Origin: Bacteroidales bacterium
GTDB taxonomy: Bacteria > Bacteroidota > Bacteroidia > Bacteroidales > UBA932
Direction: 5' to 3'
NCBI GenBank assembly: GCA_017959005.1
Contig: JAGDBO010000016.1
Span: 1-46,406, forward strand
Length of the DNA stretch: 46,406 bases
Under the pieces are notes generated by a model that was not told the origin of the DNA, did no database searches, and was given only the letters and a program-made list of their open reading frames with translations. The position numbers and the translations under genes were made by a program. Positions 1-7,443 of this stretch are shown here, in pieces. Position 1 is the first letter of the stretch; each line of letters begins with the position of its first letter.

Positions 1-61
1 AGGCTCCGCCTGTCAGTTGCCGTTGCTTTATTGCACCTTAGCTGGGATTATGCTTGATAAT

Positions 62-96
62 GCAAAAGTAGCCAGGAGAGACCTGGCTACTTTTGC
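62..96 (-). terminator. Perfect 15-bp hairpin downstream of the fimbrillin-like gene
   Basis: Arms 62-76 and 82-96 are perfect complements around a 5-base loop (AGAGA). The hairpin starts 39 bases past the stop of the minus-strand lipoprotein gene, so it probably ends that transcript. The arms carry A-run/T-run ends (GCAAAAG and CTTTTGC), so it could act on both strands. There is no separate long T tract after it, hence moderate confidence that it is an intrinsic terminator rather than a stabilising 3' hairpin. Bases 1-61 hold nothing I can assign. Confidence 0.6.
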
Positions 97-134
97 AGTT
101 CATCAGAGGCTTATTATATCTGTGAGCGCTGCCG

Positions 135-2024
135 CTACGGAGCAGGATAAATGAAAGGACTGGTGGCGAGATAAGAATCACCGTCATTAATATAGTTAGA
201 GCCGTCCCAATAATCCGTGCCGCCAATTGTCACGACTCCGCAGGTAATACCGGAAGTATAAACCGTATTAAATCCGATGCTGTGAGATGCGCCGGCTCCT
301 TTCGTAGCTGTCACCAGAGTTACACCGCTAGTAATTCCGATGTTTCCACACTCTCCATAACCACTGCAGCCGATTCCGGCCCCATCTCCGTTGCCCGCGG
401 CTTCGATAGTACCACCGCTGATGGAAATGTTGCCACATTCGGCATCATATCCAATGCCGATACCTGCTCCATCCTCGCCACCGTTGGCAGTGATAGTAGT
501 GGAGCTGCCACCAATGGTAATATCGCCGCAAGTCCCCCCATTGCCCGCACCGACACCTGCTCCAGAATCGCCGCCAGTGGCAGTGATAGTGCCGCCATCA
601 ATGGTGATATTGCCGCAAATCCCCTCTTCGCCCGCGCCGATACCAGCTCCGCCTGTGTCGCTGGAGGCAATGATGGTACCTCCACTGATAGTAATATTAC
701 CGCAGGTTGCATCATCACCATAGCCACTCCCAATACCGGCTCCACCTCCGTTGCCCGTGGCATTGATGTGGCCACCTGTGATAGTGATGTTTCCACTACC
801 CCAACCGCCTGCACCGATGCCCGCACAGTTATTGCCGCCTGTTGCTGTGATGTTGCCACCTTCGATGCGAATATCGCCAAAAGTTGTCATACAGCCACCA
901 CCTATCCCAGCGCCCCAACCATTGCTACTGGCAACGAGTGAGCCAGTACCGTTGATAGTGAGAGTGTGATTTAAACGGGCCCAGATACCAGGAAAGTCCT
1001 CATAGAATCCCTTCACGGTATTCGTCGTACCATCGGCAAGAATGATGGTGGCATCTCCAATGCAGTTGATGCCAGCCCACTCATAGTCGTCATTATTTAC
1101 GCCTTCGATGGTTACGCCGGCAAGAGTCACCGTAGCGCCGTCGGCTATAGAAATCTTAACAGGATAATGCTCCACATCAAGAATACCGGTTATTATATCT
1201 CCGTCAATAGCTGTTGTGTTCTCCGTCACTCCGGCAAGGTTGATTCCTATCCTTGCCATTCTCCAACTGACGTTGTAGCCGTTATTAGCTGCAAAGGTTT
1301 TTGTGGACAGGTTTTTTGAATAAAGAAGGGGGCCGCCCGTGGCGGTGATCTCGATGTCAGCGGAAGCTGTTGGACGAATAGCTACATAGATAGGACCTGC
1401 AGCTGCAGCACGAGTGACTGTGTAGCTGTTAGTGCCATCGCTGACGGTCATACTTGTAGTGTTGCCGGTGATTTCTTCACTGCCGTCGCTGTTCTTGAGG
1501 GTGATAGCCAGGATGGCTAGCGGGTTGTCAAGTGTAGCAGTTGGTAAGGAAGTACCACTCCATGGTCCTGTATAGGTAGCCAAGTCAAGGTTGCTGGCTA
1601 GGCTGGTCAACAAGCCGTCCTGTGAGTTGAGGGCGTCGTAGTTAATGGAGCCATCTGCATTAGCCATAGCGGCTGGATAAATGTAAGTTACGTTCTGAGT
1701 ATTGTCCGGATCGGTAAGCGTAACGTTAAAGTTAGCAGTCTTACCACTTCCTGTTATATCTCCGGCAGTCAAAGCCGCACTAAGAGCTTTAACTGTCACA
1801 CTGCTTGTATTCTTATAAACTACAGCAATTTGATCACCTACGGCAAAAGTTTTTACACCATCGGATGTAAGTGCTTTTGTAGCACCGCCATCAAGGCCTA
1901 CTGTGGCAGTAAGCTTTACAACGTTACCCTGCTTAGGAACATTGTTTTCTTTGGAGCAACTGATTATTATTGCGCCCATAAAAGCGAGGGCGGCTATGCT
2001 AAGAAATCTCATTGTCTTTTTCAT
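135..2024 (-). CDS. Fimbrillin-like lipoprotein with Gly-rich repeat (beta-helix type) C-terminus
   Basis: Predicted 629-residue surface lipoprotein. The start chosen is the ATG at 2024, giving a short basic N-terminus, a hydrophobic stretch and a lipobox-like Cys (IIISCSKEN). The in-frame ATG at 2135 is unlikely because it lies inside the upstream peptide gene (2050-2172) in another frame and would put 37 residues before the signal. Residues about 30-270 look like the fimbrillin/Mfa-like family: VKLTA near the start, then a GDQIAV motif, then VTLTDP. The C-terminal part has about seven degenerate 27-31 residue repeats built on G-N-I-x-I-x-G-G-x-I-x-A followed by GAGIG. Such repeats occur in right-handed parallel beta-helix or carbohydrate-binding domains. 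Function is inferred as an outer-membrane adhesin or glycan-binding protein; no catalytic motif is visible. It is probably co-transcribed with the small peptide upstream. Confidence 0.88.
   Translation of the reverse strand: MKKTMRFLSIAALAFMGAIIISCSKENNVPKQGNVVKLTATVGLDGGATKALTSDGVKTFAVGDQIAVVYKNTSSVTVKALSAALTAGDITGSGKTANFNVTLTDPDNTQNVTYIYPAAMANADGSINYDALNSQDGLLTSLASNLDLATYTGPWSGTSLPTATLDNPLAILAITLKNSDGSEEITGNTTSMTVSDGTNSYTVTRAAAAGPIYVAIRPTASADIEITATGGPLLYSKNLSTKTFAANNGYNVSWRMARIGINLAGVTENTTAIDGDIITGILDVEHYPVKISIADGATVTLAGVTIEGVNNDDYEWAGINCIGDATIILADGTTNTVKGFYEDFPGIWARLNHTLTINGTGSLVASSNGWGAGIGGGCMTTFGDIRIEGGNITATGGNNCAGIGAGGWGSGNITITGGHINATGNGGGAGIGSGYGDDATCGNITISGGTIIASSDTGGAGIGAGEEGICGNITIDGGTITATGGDSGAGVGAGNGGTCGDITIGGSSTTITANGGEDGAGIGIGYDAECGNISISGGTIEAAGNGDGAGIGCSGYGECGNIGITSGVTLVTATKGAGASHSIGFNTVYTSGITCGVVTIGGTDYWDGSNYINDGDSYLATSPFIYPAP
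220..878 (-). repeat. Seven protein-level repeats in the lipoprotein C-terminus
   Basis: Each unit is about 27-31 codons and starts with G-[ND]-I-x-I, then GG-[TNH]-I-x-A-[TS], then a Gly-rich stretch ending in AG[IV]G[AISC]. Several units have a Cys just before the next GNI. At DNA level the copies have diverged but keep in-frame spacing. The regular IxI strands and glycine turns suggest one turn of a parallel beta-helix per unit. Confidence 0.8.
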
Positions 2025-2049
2025 TGCTTTCTTCGTTTTAATGGGTTTG

Positions 2050-2172
2050 TTATTCTTCTGGTTCATCATTCCAGCCATAGTCCTGAAATCCAGATTGGCC
2101 GCTGTCGCAGATGATGCTTTCTGATTTAACTTCAATAACCTCTATTAGAGGAGCAATGTATTTTTCTTTCAT
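2050..2172 (-). CDS. Unannotated 40-residue peptide upstream of the fimbrillin-like gene
   Basis: ATG at 2172, stop TAA at 2050-2052, 40 codons. It begins MKEKYIAPLIEVIEV, then has an ICDSG motif at residues 21-25 and an acidic C-terminus. No signal peptide or membrane segment is visible. A gap of 25 bases separates its stop from the ATG of the lipoprotein, and both sit behind one Bacteroidota-type promoter (2238-2268). A second peptide at 2752-2892 on the other strand has the same pattern (Y-x2-P-x2-EVI, about 8 residues, C-x-SG) and also precedes a fimbrillin-like lipoprotein. That paired conservation is the main evidence that it is a real gene. Function unknown; it could be a secreted or cytoplasmic partner or a translated leader. 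Confidence 0.7.
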   Translation of the reverse strand: MKEKYIAPLIEVIEVKSESIICDSGQSGFQDYGWNDEPEE

Positions 2173-2237
2173 AACTAATTAGTTGTTATTGTGTTTCTTT
2201 TGTTTTGGCTTGCTGGGTTTTTCGTTCAAAAACTGAG

Positions 2238-2268
2238 CAAAATTATAGGTAACTATCGAGAAAAACAA
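2238..2268 (-). promoter_or_regulatory. Bacteroidota-type promoter for the peptide/lipoprotein unit
   Basis: On the minus strand TTG (2266-2268) is followed after 20 bases by TAATTTTG (2238-2245), matching the TTTG-N19/20-TAnnTTTG consensus of this phylum. Transcription would start near 2233, giving a leader of about 60 bases before the peptide ATG at 2172. Confidence 0.65.
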
Positions 2269-2684
2269 CTAATTAAGAGTATATTTTACTAGCAGTGGGA
2301 GATAATAGTGTGTTTATCAGCTCTTTACGATCTTAAAGATTTTTGTGGGGTTCTCAGTAGACTTTCGGTTTAAGAACGCTCAGAGGGCGTTGTTGTTTAA
2401 TGGCATTTCTTGGGAATTACTTGATCGTAGATTTTATTTCCTTTTTAAGAGTTTACCACCTGTTTGCCCGCAATGATTTTTTGTTAGCACTCTAACTTTT
2501 TGAACGATAAAGGTAGGGCATTAACGGTTCGTCCGGTTAAGGATAAATAATAAAAGGAAAATTCTTGAGAACTTAAGGAAGGCAGTTGGTGATAGCTGCC
2601 TTTCTTTTTTGTTTTTACCATCTGGAAAAAGTGGGTGCTGAGGGGGTTAGAGTGGGGGTATTTCTTTTTTACAAAGGGAATTAG
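2269..2684. other. Gene-poor region between divergent units; possible structured transcript
   Basis: No convincing ORF on either strand. Toward the right end (about 2505-2611, plus strand) there is a run of local dyads: TTAAC/GTTAA around 2520-2540, TTCT/AGAA around 2562-2571, then a strong terminator hairpin. No plus-strand gene precedes that terminator, so either a small RNA or an attenuated leader of the 2752 peptide gene is possible. I could not find a clean TAnnTTTG box for such a transcript; TAACTTTT near 2489 is only a weak match. Confidence 0.35.
2577..2611 (+). terminator. Intrinsic terminator with no gene upstream on its strand
   Basis: The arms GGAAGGCAG and CTGCCTTTC pair around a loop of about 10 bases, and a T-rich tract (TCTTTTTTG) follows directly. 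This is a standard intrinsic terminator shape on the plus strand. Upstream plus-strand sequence back to position 1 holds no credible gene, so it marks the end of an unrecognised short RNA or a leader attenuator. Confidence 0.65.
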
Positions 2685-2692
2685 TAATTTCG
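2662..2692 (+). promoter_or_regulatory. Possible promoter for the second peptide/lipoprotein unit
   Basis: TAATTTCG (2685-2692) differs by one base from TAnnTTTG, and a T-rich stretch (CTTTTTTAC) lies about 20 bases upstream in the -33 position. Transcription would start near 2697, about 55 bases before the peptide ATG at 2752. Confidence 0.4.
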
Positions 2693-2751
2693 CCGAAATA
2701 TTCTTTTTGGCAGAGAAGATATTTATTTAACGCAATATTAAAGTTATACAT

Positions 2752-2892
2752 ATGATGAAAACAAAAGAAATTTACATGTCTCCTGAGACGGAAGTTATCA
2801 GGATAAATTGTGAAGGTGTAGTCTGCACCTCCGGAGGTGGAGTAGGCAATCCGGGTGATTTTGGAAACGGTGGAGATCCGTTCTTCTTTTAA
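2752..2892 (+). CDS. Unannotated 46-residue peptide upstream of the second fimbrillin-like gene
   Basis: ATG at 2752 (a second ATG follows directly at 2755), stop TAA at 2890-2892. The N-terminal half carries IYMSPETEVIRI and then VVCTSG, matching the minus-strand peptide at 2050-2172: 9 of 22 aligned positions are identical, including Tyr, Pro, Glu-Val-Ile and Cys-x-Ser-Gly. The C-terminal half is Gly/Asn/Asp-rich and ends in three Phe. No signal peptide is visible. The next gene starts 26 bases downstream and encodes a fimbrillin-like lipoprotein. The likely explanation is a conserved two-gene unit; the role is unknown. Confidence 0.7.
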   Translation: MMKTKEIYMSPETEVIRINCEGVVCTSGGGVGNPGDFGNGGDPFFF

Positions 2893-2918
2893 AATTGTTT
2901 CTTAAAAATGGTAAGACT

Positions 2919-4505
2919 ATGAAGACAATGAAAGTAATGAAATCATATATTTTGATGGCAGCAGTTGCACTGGGTGCGCTTGCTTTCTCATCTTGTTCAA
3001 AGAGTGATAAACCTGTGGTTAATAAGCAGGTAAAGCTGGTTGCTAAGTTAACTCCTTCTAACGGAATTGGAACACGTACCGTTATGACAGATAACGGAGA
3101 CGGTACAATCTCTACAGCTTGGGAAGTGAATGATAAGATATGGGTTAAGTACTTTAATACTGCAGATGCAGAGGTAGAAGCACAGGCAACCGTAACCGCT
3201 GTAGACGGTAGCGGTAACGCAACCATCAGTGTAACATTGACTGATCCAAAGGATGCAAGTACAATTACATTTGGATTTCCATACACCTATTGGAACGAGG
3301 ATATAGATCTGAAGACCAATCAGACAGGAACGCTTAATAATATCAAGAACAAATACGCAGCAAGCAGCGGAACAGGAACACTGACCGTTTCCGGAGGAGA
3401 TGCAACTCTTCCGCTGGGCGTTACAATGACTCCAAGTGTATGTATCTGGAAGTTCTCATTTAAAGATGGTTCCACAGATATTACAAGCGCAGTAACAAAA
3501 GTCAGCGTATTACTGGGAACATCTACCGGCTCTGAGACTTATGTGATTACACCATCATCTCAGAGCAATATCTATGTAGCTCTTAGCGGAAGCGCTACAC
3601 CAAAGTACATTAGCGTTATAGCAACAACAGCATCAGCAACTTACATGAAGGAGAAGAGCGGTATTGCACTTGTTGCAGGTAAGATGTACACTTCCGCTGC
3701 TCTTGAAATGGAAAAGGTTAATGCATTCTCAGTGAGTGCTTCAAAGAAAGTGATTTTTGCTCCGGGCAACTTGCAGGCTACAACAACGGACTTGGGAGCT
3801 AATTGGACCTGGAACTTTGCTGCACATCAGTATGATTACATTGGAACGACTGGATCAAATGCCAAGATAAACGGAAAAGGAACAGTATCTGCCAACGGTA
3901 CGGTAGATCTTTTCTATAGAAGTCTTGTTGGAGACGGATCCGGAAACGGATATGGAATCATAAATACAGAAGAGATTTCATCTCCTTATTACGGATCAGC
4001 TTTTCTTGATTGGACAAGCCTTCCAATAGGCACATATCCAGCCGGTTATTGGCGTACGCTAACTGAGTCTGAATGGAAATATGTGTTGGGTGAAGATTAT
4101 CCAATAAGAAAACCTAGTGCTACAGTTAACGGAGTAGCAAATGCCAGGGTTACTAAGGCCGTTGTAAATTCTGTGAAAGGCTTTATTGTTTTCCCTGATA
4201 ATTATGAAGGTCCTACCGGAGATGTAGGTACAGATATCGTTTGGGGAGCAGGCATTAATAGTTCTGGTACCAGTGGATGGAACACAACATGTACCCTGGC
4301 CGGATGGACTACCCTTGAAAATGCAGGATGCATCTTTCTTCCGGCTGCTGGCCGTAGGACTGGCACTACATTGTACGAAGTAGGTAGTGGTGGTTTTTAC
4401 AAACATGCAACTTACTGGATATTACTCCGTTTTGATAATTCAGGGTTTGACACTAACCAAAGTTCTGGATATGCGGGCTCTGTTCGTCTAGTTCACGAGC
4501 TTTAA
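2919..4505 (+). CDS. Fimbrillin-like lipoprotein with FISUMP-like C-terminal domain
   Basis: 528 residues from the ATG at 2919; the reading frame opens earlier only at a TTG inside the gap. The N-terminus has three Lys-containing Met repeats, a hydrophobic core and a lipobox-like Cys (LAFSSCSK). Residues about 40-275 resemble the fimbrillin/Mfa-like family: VKLVAKL, TRT, an AWEVNDKIWVKY motif, then VTLTDP, as in the 135-2024 protein. From about residue 280 the sequence changes to a domain with APGNLQ, GYWRTLTESEWKYVL, GFIVFPD, GCIFLPAAGRR and a final SVRLVHEL. That order is typical of FISUMP/formylglycine-enzyme-like lectin-fold domains on Bacteroidota surface proteins. No catalytic residues are recognised. 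It is probably an adhesin or binding protein anchored in the outer membrane. A strong terminator follows. Confidence 0.87.
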   Translation: MKTMKVMKSYILMAAVALGALAFSSCSKSDKPVVNKQVKLVAKLTPSNGIGTRTVMTDNGDGTISTAWEVNDKIWVKYFNTADAEVEAQATVTAVDGSGNATISVTLTDPKDASTITFGFPYTYWNEDIDLKTNQTGTLNNIKNKYAASSGTGTLTVSGGDATLPLGVTMTPSVCIWKFSFKDGSTDITSAVTKVSVLLGTSTGSETYVITPSSQSNIYVALSGSATPKYISVIATTASATYMKEKSGIALVAGKMYTSAALEMEKVNAFSVSASKKVIFAPGNLQATTTDLGANWTWNFAAHQYDYIGTTGSNAKINGKGTVSANGTVDLFYRSLVGDGSGNGYGIINTEEISSPYYGSAFLDWTSLPIGTYPAGYWRTLTESEWKYVLGEDYPIRKPSATVNGVANARVTKAVVNSVKGFIVFPDNYEGPTGDVGTDIVWGAGINSSGTSGWNTTCTLAGWTTLENAGCIFLPAAGRRTGTTLYEVGSGGFYKHATYWILLRFDNSGFDTNQSSGYAGSVRLVHEL

Positions 4506-4558
4506 GCCAACGGGATAAAGAGGCACCAATTGTGGTGCGCGTTTTAAAATGGCACAAG

Positions 4559-4590
4559 CGGGAGGATCTACCAGTCCTCCCGTTTTTTTT
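4559..4590 (+). terminator. Intrinsic terminator after the FISUMP-like lipoprotein
   Basis: Perfect 8-bp stem CGGGAGGA/TCCTCCCG around an 8-base loop, followed by eight T. A second perfect small dyad, GCACCA/TGGTGC (4523-4538), precedes it. Clear end of the 2752-4505 unit. Confidence 0.9.
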
Positions 4591-4610
4591 GATGGTAAGA
4601 TTTGCGGCCT

Positions 4611-4668
4611 ATTGCAAAATTTTCGGAATTGATTCCTCAAAATTTGCGATTTTTTCGGAATCATTTCC
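4611..4668 (+). promoter_or_regulatory. Two operator-like dyads before the DUF4143 ATPase
   Basis: Dyad 1 is GGAAT-TG-ATTCC (4625-4636), nested in a longer imperfect hairpin (4611-4650; ATTGCAAAATTTT against AAAATTTGCGAT). Dyad 2 is GGAA-TCAT-TTCC (4657-4668). Both are preceded by TTTCG-type sequence and their starts are 32 bases apart, about three helical turns. TATATTCG (4680-4687) is a plausible -7 box with one mismatch. Placement just before the ATG at 4705 fits repressor sites, but an RNA hairpin at 4611-4650 followed by a T tract is the alternative. Confidence 0.45.
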
Positions 4669-4704
4669 AAAAAATTACTATATTCGCACAAAAATATTGG
4701 CAAT

Positions 4705-5832
4705 ATGATACGCAGAAGCATAGAAGAAAACATTCGCAAAGCCCTTTCCGGTAAGAAAGCCGTCACCATCATGGGTGCCCGTCAGGTTGGCAAGTCCACC
4801 CTCACAGAAGCCCTGTTCTCTGGAGAGAAAAATGTCCTCTATCTCAGCGGTGACGAGGCAGATGTCCGCGCCCTCCTTAGAGATGCTACCTCCACCCGTC
4901 TTCGAGCCGTTTTTGGTAAGGCCACCACAGTGGTCATAGACGAGGCCCAGAAGATAGAGGACATCGGTAACGTCCTCAAACTCATTACTGACCAGATGAA
5001 AGATATCAGGTTGGTGGCCACTGGAAGTTCAGCCTTCGAACTGGCAGAAGAAGTCAATGAGTCTCTTTCCGGCCGCAAGTGGGAATTCAAGCTCTTCCCG
5101 CTTTCATTCAAAGAACTAGTGGATGATACCAATCTTTTGGATCAGACCAGACTGTTGCAACATCGCCTTCTCTATGGAAACTATCCGGAAGTTGTTACCT
5201 CTCCCGGCGAAGAGCGAGTCGTCCTTAAGGAACTGATGGACAGTTATCTCTACAAAGACATTCTGAACATCAAAGGCATTGCCAAGCAGGATAAACTCGA
5301 ATTACTGCTCCGCGCCCTAGCATTCCAGATAGGCTCCCAGGTCAGCTACAACGAAATAGCTAACCTCATCCGCATAGACTCCAAGACCGTGGAAAAATAC
5401 ATTGACATCTTAGAGAAATGCTATATCATCTTCCGTCTCCCATCCTTTGCCAGGAATCTCCGCAATGAGCTCAAGTTCGACAAGAAAATCTATTTCTGGG
5501 ATATGGGCATCCGCAATGCTATCATCGGCAACTTCTCTCCGATTGAACTCCGAGAACACACGGAAGTAGGCCACATGTGGGAAAACTGGGTCATGGCCGA
5601 ACGGATGAAGAAACTGGAATACGATATGTCATTTGCCTGCAAATACTTTTGGAGGACTACCACCAAGAAAGAGATTGACCTGATTGAGGAAGAGGATGGC
5701 CAGATTACGGCCTACGAATTTAAATGGAAGCCGGAGGAAAATGCCCCATGCCCAAAAGATTTTGCAGAAGCCTATCCGGAAGCCTCCTTCAAGATTATCA
5801 ATCCGTCAAATGTGGATGAATTCCTCTTGTAA
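4705..5832 (+). CDS. AAA-type ATPase with DUF4143 domain
   Basis: 375 residues. The N-terminal ATPase (AAA_14 type) has a Walker A GARQVGKST at about residues 24-32 and a Walker B VVIDEAQK around 77-84, then a sensor-like ATGSS near 106. The C-terminal DUF4143 part ends with KEIDLI followed by EFKWK, the Asp and Glu-x-Lys pattern of a restriction-endonuclease-like fold. These proteins are widespread, often multicopy, and without a settled function; DNA repair or mobile-element links have been proposed. It stands alone, between a terminator and a convergent transporter gene, with dyad elements in its promoter region. Full length for the family. Confidence 0.9.
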   Translation: MIRRSIEENIRKALSGKKAVTIMGARQVGKSTLTEALFSGEKNVLYLSGDEADVRALLRDATSTRLRAVFGKATTVVIDEAQKIEDIGNVLKLITDQMKDIRLVATGSSAFELAEEVNESLSGRKWEFKLFPLSFKELVDDTNLLDQTRLLQHRLLYGNYPEVVTSPGEERVVLKELMDSYLYKDILNIKGIAKQDKLELLLRALAFQIGSQVSYNEIANLIRIDSKTVEKYIDILEKCYIIFRLPSFARNLRNELKFDKKIYFWDMGIRNAIIGNFSPIELREHTEVGHMWENWVMAERMKKLEYDMSFACKYFWRTTTKKEIDLIEEEDGQITAYEFKWKPEENAPCPKDFAEAYPEASFKIINPSNVDEFLL

Positions 5833-5850
5833 TTTGCTTGTCACCAGTGC

Positions 5851-7443
5851 CTAAAAGCCGGAGAGGCGGAGGTAGACTGTTGGGAGGAGGAGAAGGAGGC
5901 CTACCAGCATGAAGATTAGCAGGTATTTCCACCACCACTTAATCCAGATGTTATAAGGGACTTTTGCAACACCAAGGGCTCCCATCAGGACGGCGGAAGT
6001 AGGAGTAATCATGTTGGTGAAACCATCGCCGAACTGGTAAGCCATAATGGTGGCCTGTCTTGAGAGGCCAATGATGTCTGAGAATGGCGCCATGATTGGC
6101 ATGGTGAGAGCGGCCTTTGCCGTGCCGGATGGGATGAAGAGGTTGATGACTGTCTGCACTCCGTACATTGCGGAAACGGTGCCGCCTTTGCCCCAGCCCT
6201 CCATACTTTGAGCGAGTGCAAAGAGTATGGTATCCATTACTTTACCGGCGGTCAGTATCTCTATGATTCCACCGGCAAGACCAACAACAAGTGCTGCGGA
6301 TAGTATATCTTTTGCTCCGGAGAGAAACTCTTTGCAGATGGTGTTTGCACTAAAGCCTCCACTCATTCCGCAGATGATGCCCATTGCAAGAAAGAGTGAT
6401 GCAATCTCTTTGATGTACCAGCCGTAACCCAATACTCCAACAATAAGGAAGATGATGGTAAACATCAGGTTCACAAGGATGTAGTAGAGTCTGTCTTTGA
6501 GAAGGGTCAGCAAAGAGAGAATGATGTAGAGACCGGCTACGTATGGGAGACAGGTGAATTCTGTGGTGGCACGGCCTATTGTTACGCTCATCTTTGGATA
6601 GAAGATGGAGAAGAGCACTGCGGCTAACGAGCTCAGTTCAAATGCGATCCAGGCGCCCAGCCCGGCGCGATTACTCTCACCGGAAGGTTCTTGGTTTTGT
6701 GATACATTGTTGCCGGATGGGGTGTCCTGCATCTTGCAACGCCAGTAACTATCTATCTCATAGGTTGGTGAGAGGGCAGGGTTCTTCTTAACTCTAGATG
6801 CCCACCAGAGGGTGAAGAAGATGATCAGTGTGGTGAGGATTACCCAGACAACAATCCTGTATTCAAAGCCGGAGAAGAGAGGAACGCCGCTAAGTCCCTG
6901 AGCTATACCAATGGTGAAAGGGTTGAAGATGGCACCGCTGAAGCCTATGTGAGCAGCAACGTAAACCATAAGGAGACCGGTGATGGAGTCATAACCCATT
7001 GAAATGGCGAGCGGTACAAAGATGACCACAAAAGCAATGGTCTCCTCACTCATACCAAAGACGGCTCCAAAGAGGCTGAACAGCAGCATGCTGCCAATGA
7101 TTACAAGTCTGTTGGCGTGAACCCTTTCCAGGAATTTTTTTATGCCAAACTCAATGGCGCGAGTGCTTGCAAGAATCTGAAACGCACCGCCAATAATAAG
7201 GATGAATGCTATTATGCCGGCCTGTCTTTTGAAACCTTCAACGATGCTTGCAAGTATATGCCAAGTTTGAGGAGAACTCTCTACTCTGTGATAACTGTTA
7301 GGGATGATGACTTCTGTGCCGGCATTATCTCCCTCTGTAACAACCTCTCTGTCAAACGTTCCCGCAGGTACAATCCAAGTCATTACTCCGCAGAGCAAAA
7401 GCACTGCGCCAATGATGACAAAGGTATGCGGGATCTTTTTCAT
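5851..7443 (-). CDS. YfcC/DcuC-family membrane transporter
   Basis: 530 residues and highly hydrophobic, with about 12 predicted membrane segments and a hydrophilic central loop (about residues 215-260). The N-terminus MKKIPHTFVIIGAVLLLCG followed by MTWIVPAG is characteristic of the YfcC branch of the C4-dicarboxylate anaerobic carrier (DcuC, PF03606) family. Members are predicted carriers for dicarboxylates, amino acids or peptides; the substrate cannot be told from sequence. Its ATG overlaps the stop of the DUF4270 gene by one base (TAATG), so translation is probably coupled and the gene belongs to the minus-strand unit starting at 9667. It ends 18 bases from the convergent DUF4143 gene. 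Confidence 0.85.
   Translation of the reverse strand: MKKIPHTFVIIGAVLLLCGVMTWIVPAGTFDREVVTEGDNAGTEVIIPNSYHRVESSPQTWHILASIVEGFKRQAGIIAFILIIGGAFQILASTRAIEFGIKKFLERVHANRLVIIGSMLLFSLFGAVFGMSEETIAFVVIFVPLAISMGYDSITGLLMVYVAAHIGFSGAIFNPFTIGIAQGLSGVPLFSGFEYRIVVWVILTTLIIFFTLWWASRVKKNPALSPTYEIDSYWRCKMQDTPSGNNVSQNQEPSGESNRAGLGAWIAFELSSLAAVLFSIFYPKMSVTIGRATTEFTCLPYVAGLYIILSLLTLLKDRLYYILVNLMFTIIFLIVGVLGYGWYIKEIASLFLAMGIICGMSGGFSANTICKEFLSGAKDILSAALVVGLAGGIIEILTAGKVMDTILFALAQSMEGWGKGGTVSAMYGVQTVINLFIPSGTAKAALTMPIMAPFSDIIGLSRQATIMAYQFGDGFTNMITPTSAVLMGALGVAKVPYNIWIKWWWKYLLIFMLVGLLLLLPTVYLRLSGF

Noticed and set aside
282-969. Long plus-strand ORFs opposite the Gly-rich repeats
   Set aside because: They follow from the low-complexity repeats of the minus-strand lipoprotein; no start signals, and their sequence is just the repeat read in other frames.
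2025-2135. Longer N-terminus (ATG 2135) for the fimbrillin-like lipoprotein
   Set aside because: It would overlap the peptide gene and put 37 residues before a standard lipoprotein signal.
4330-4505. Variable region of a diversity-generating retroelement in the FISUMP-like domain
   Set aside because: No reverse transcriptase, template repeat or accessory gene occurs in the window, and no adenine-linked substitution pattern can be seen from one copy.
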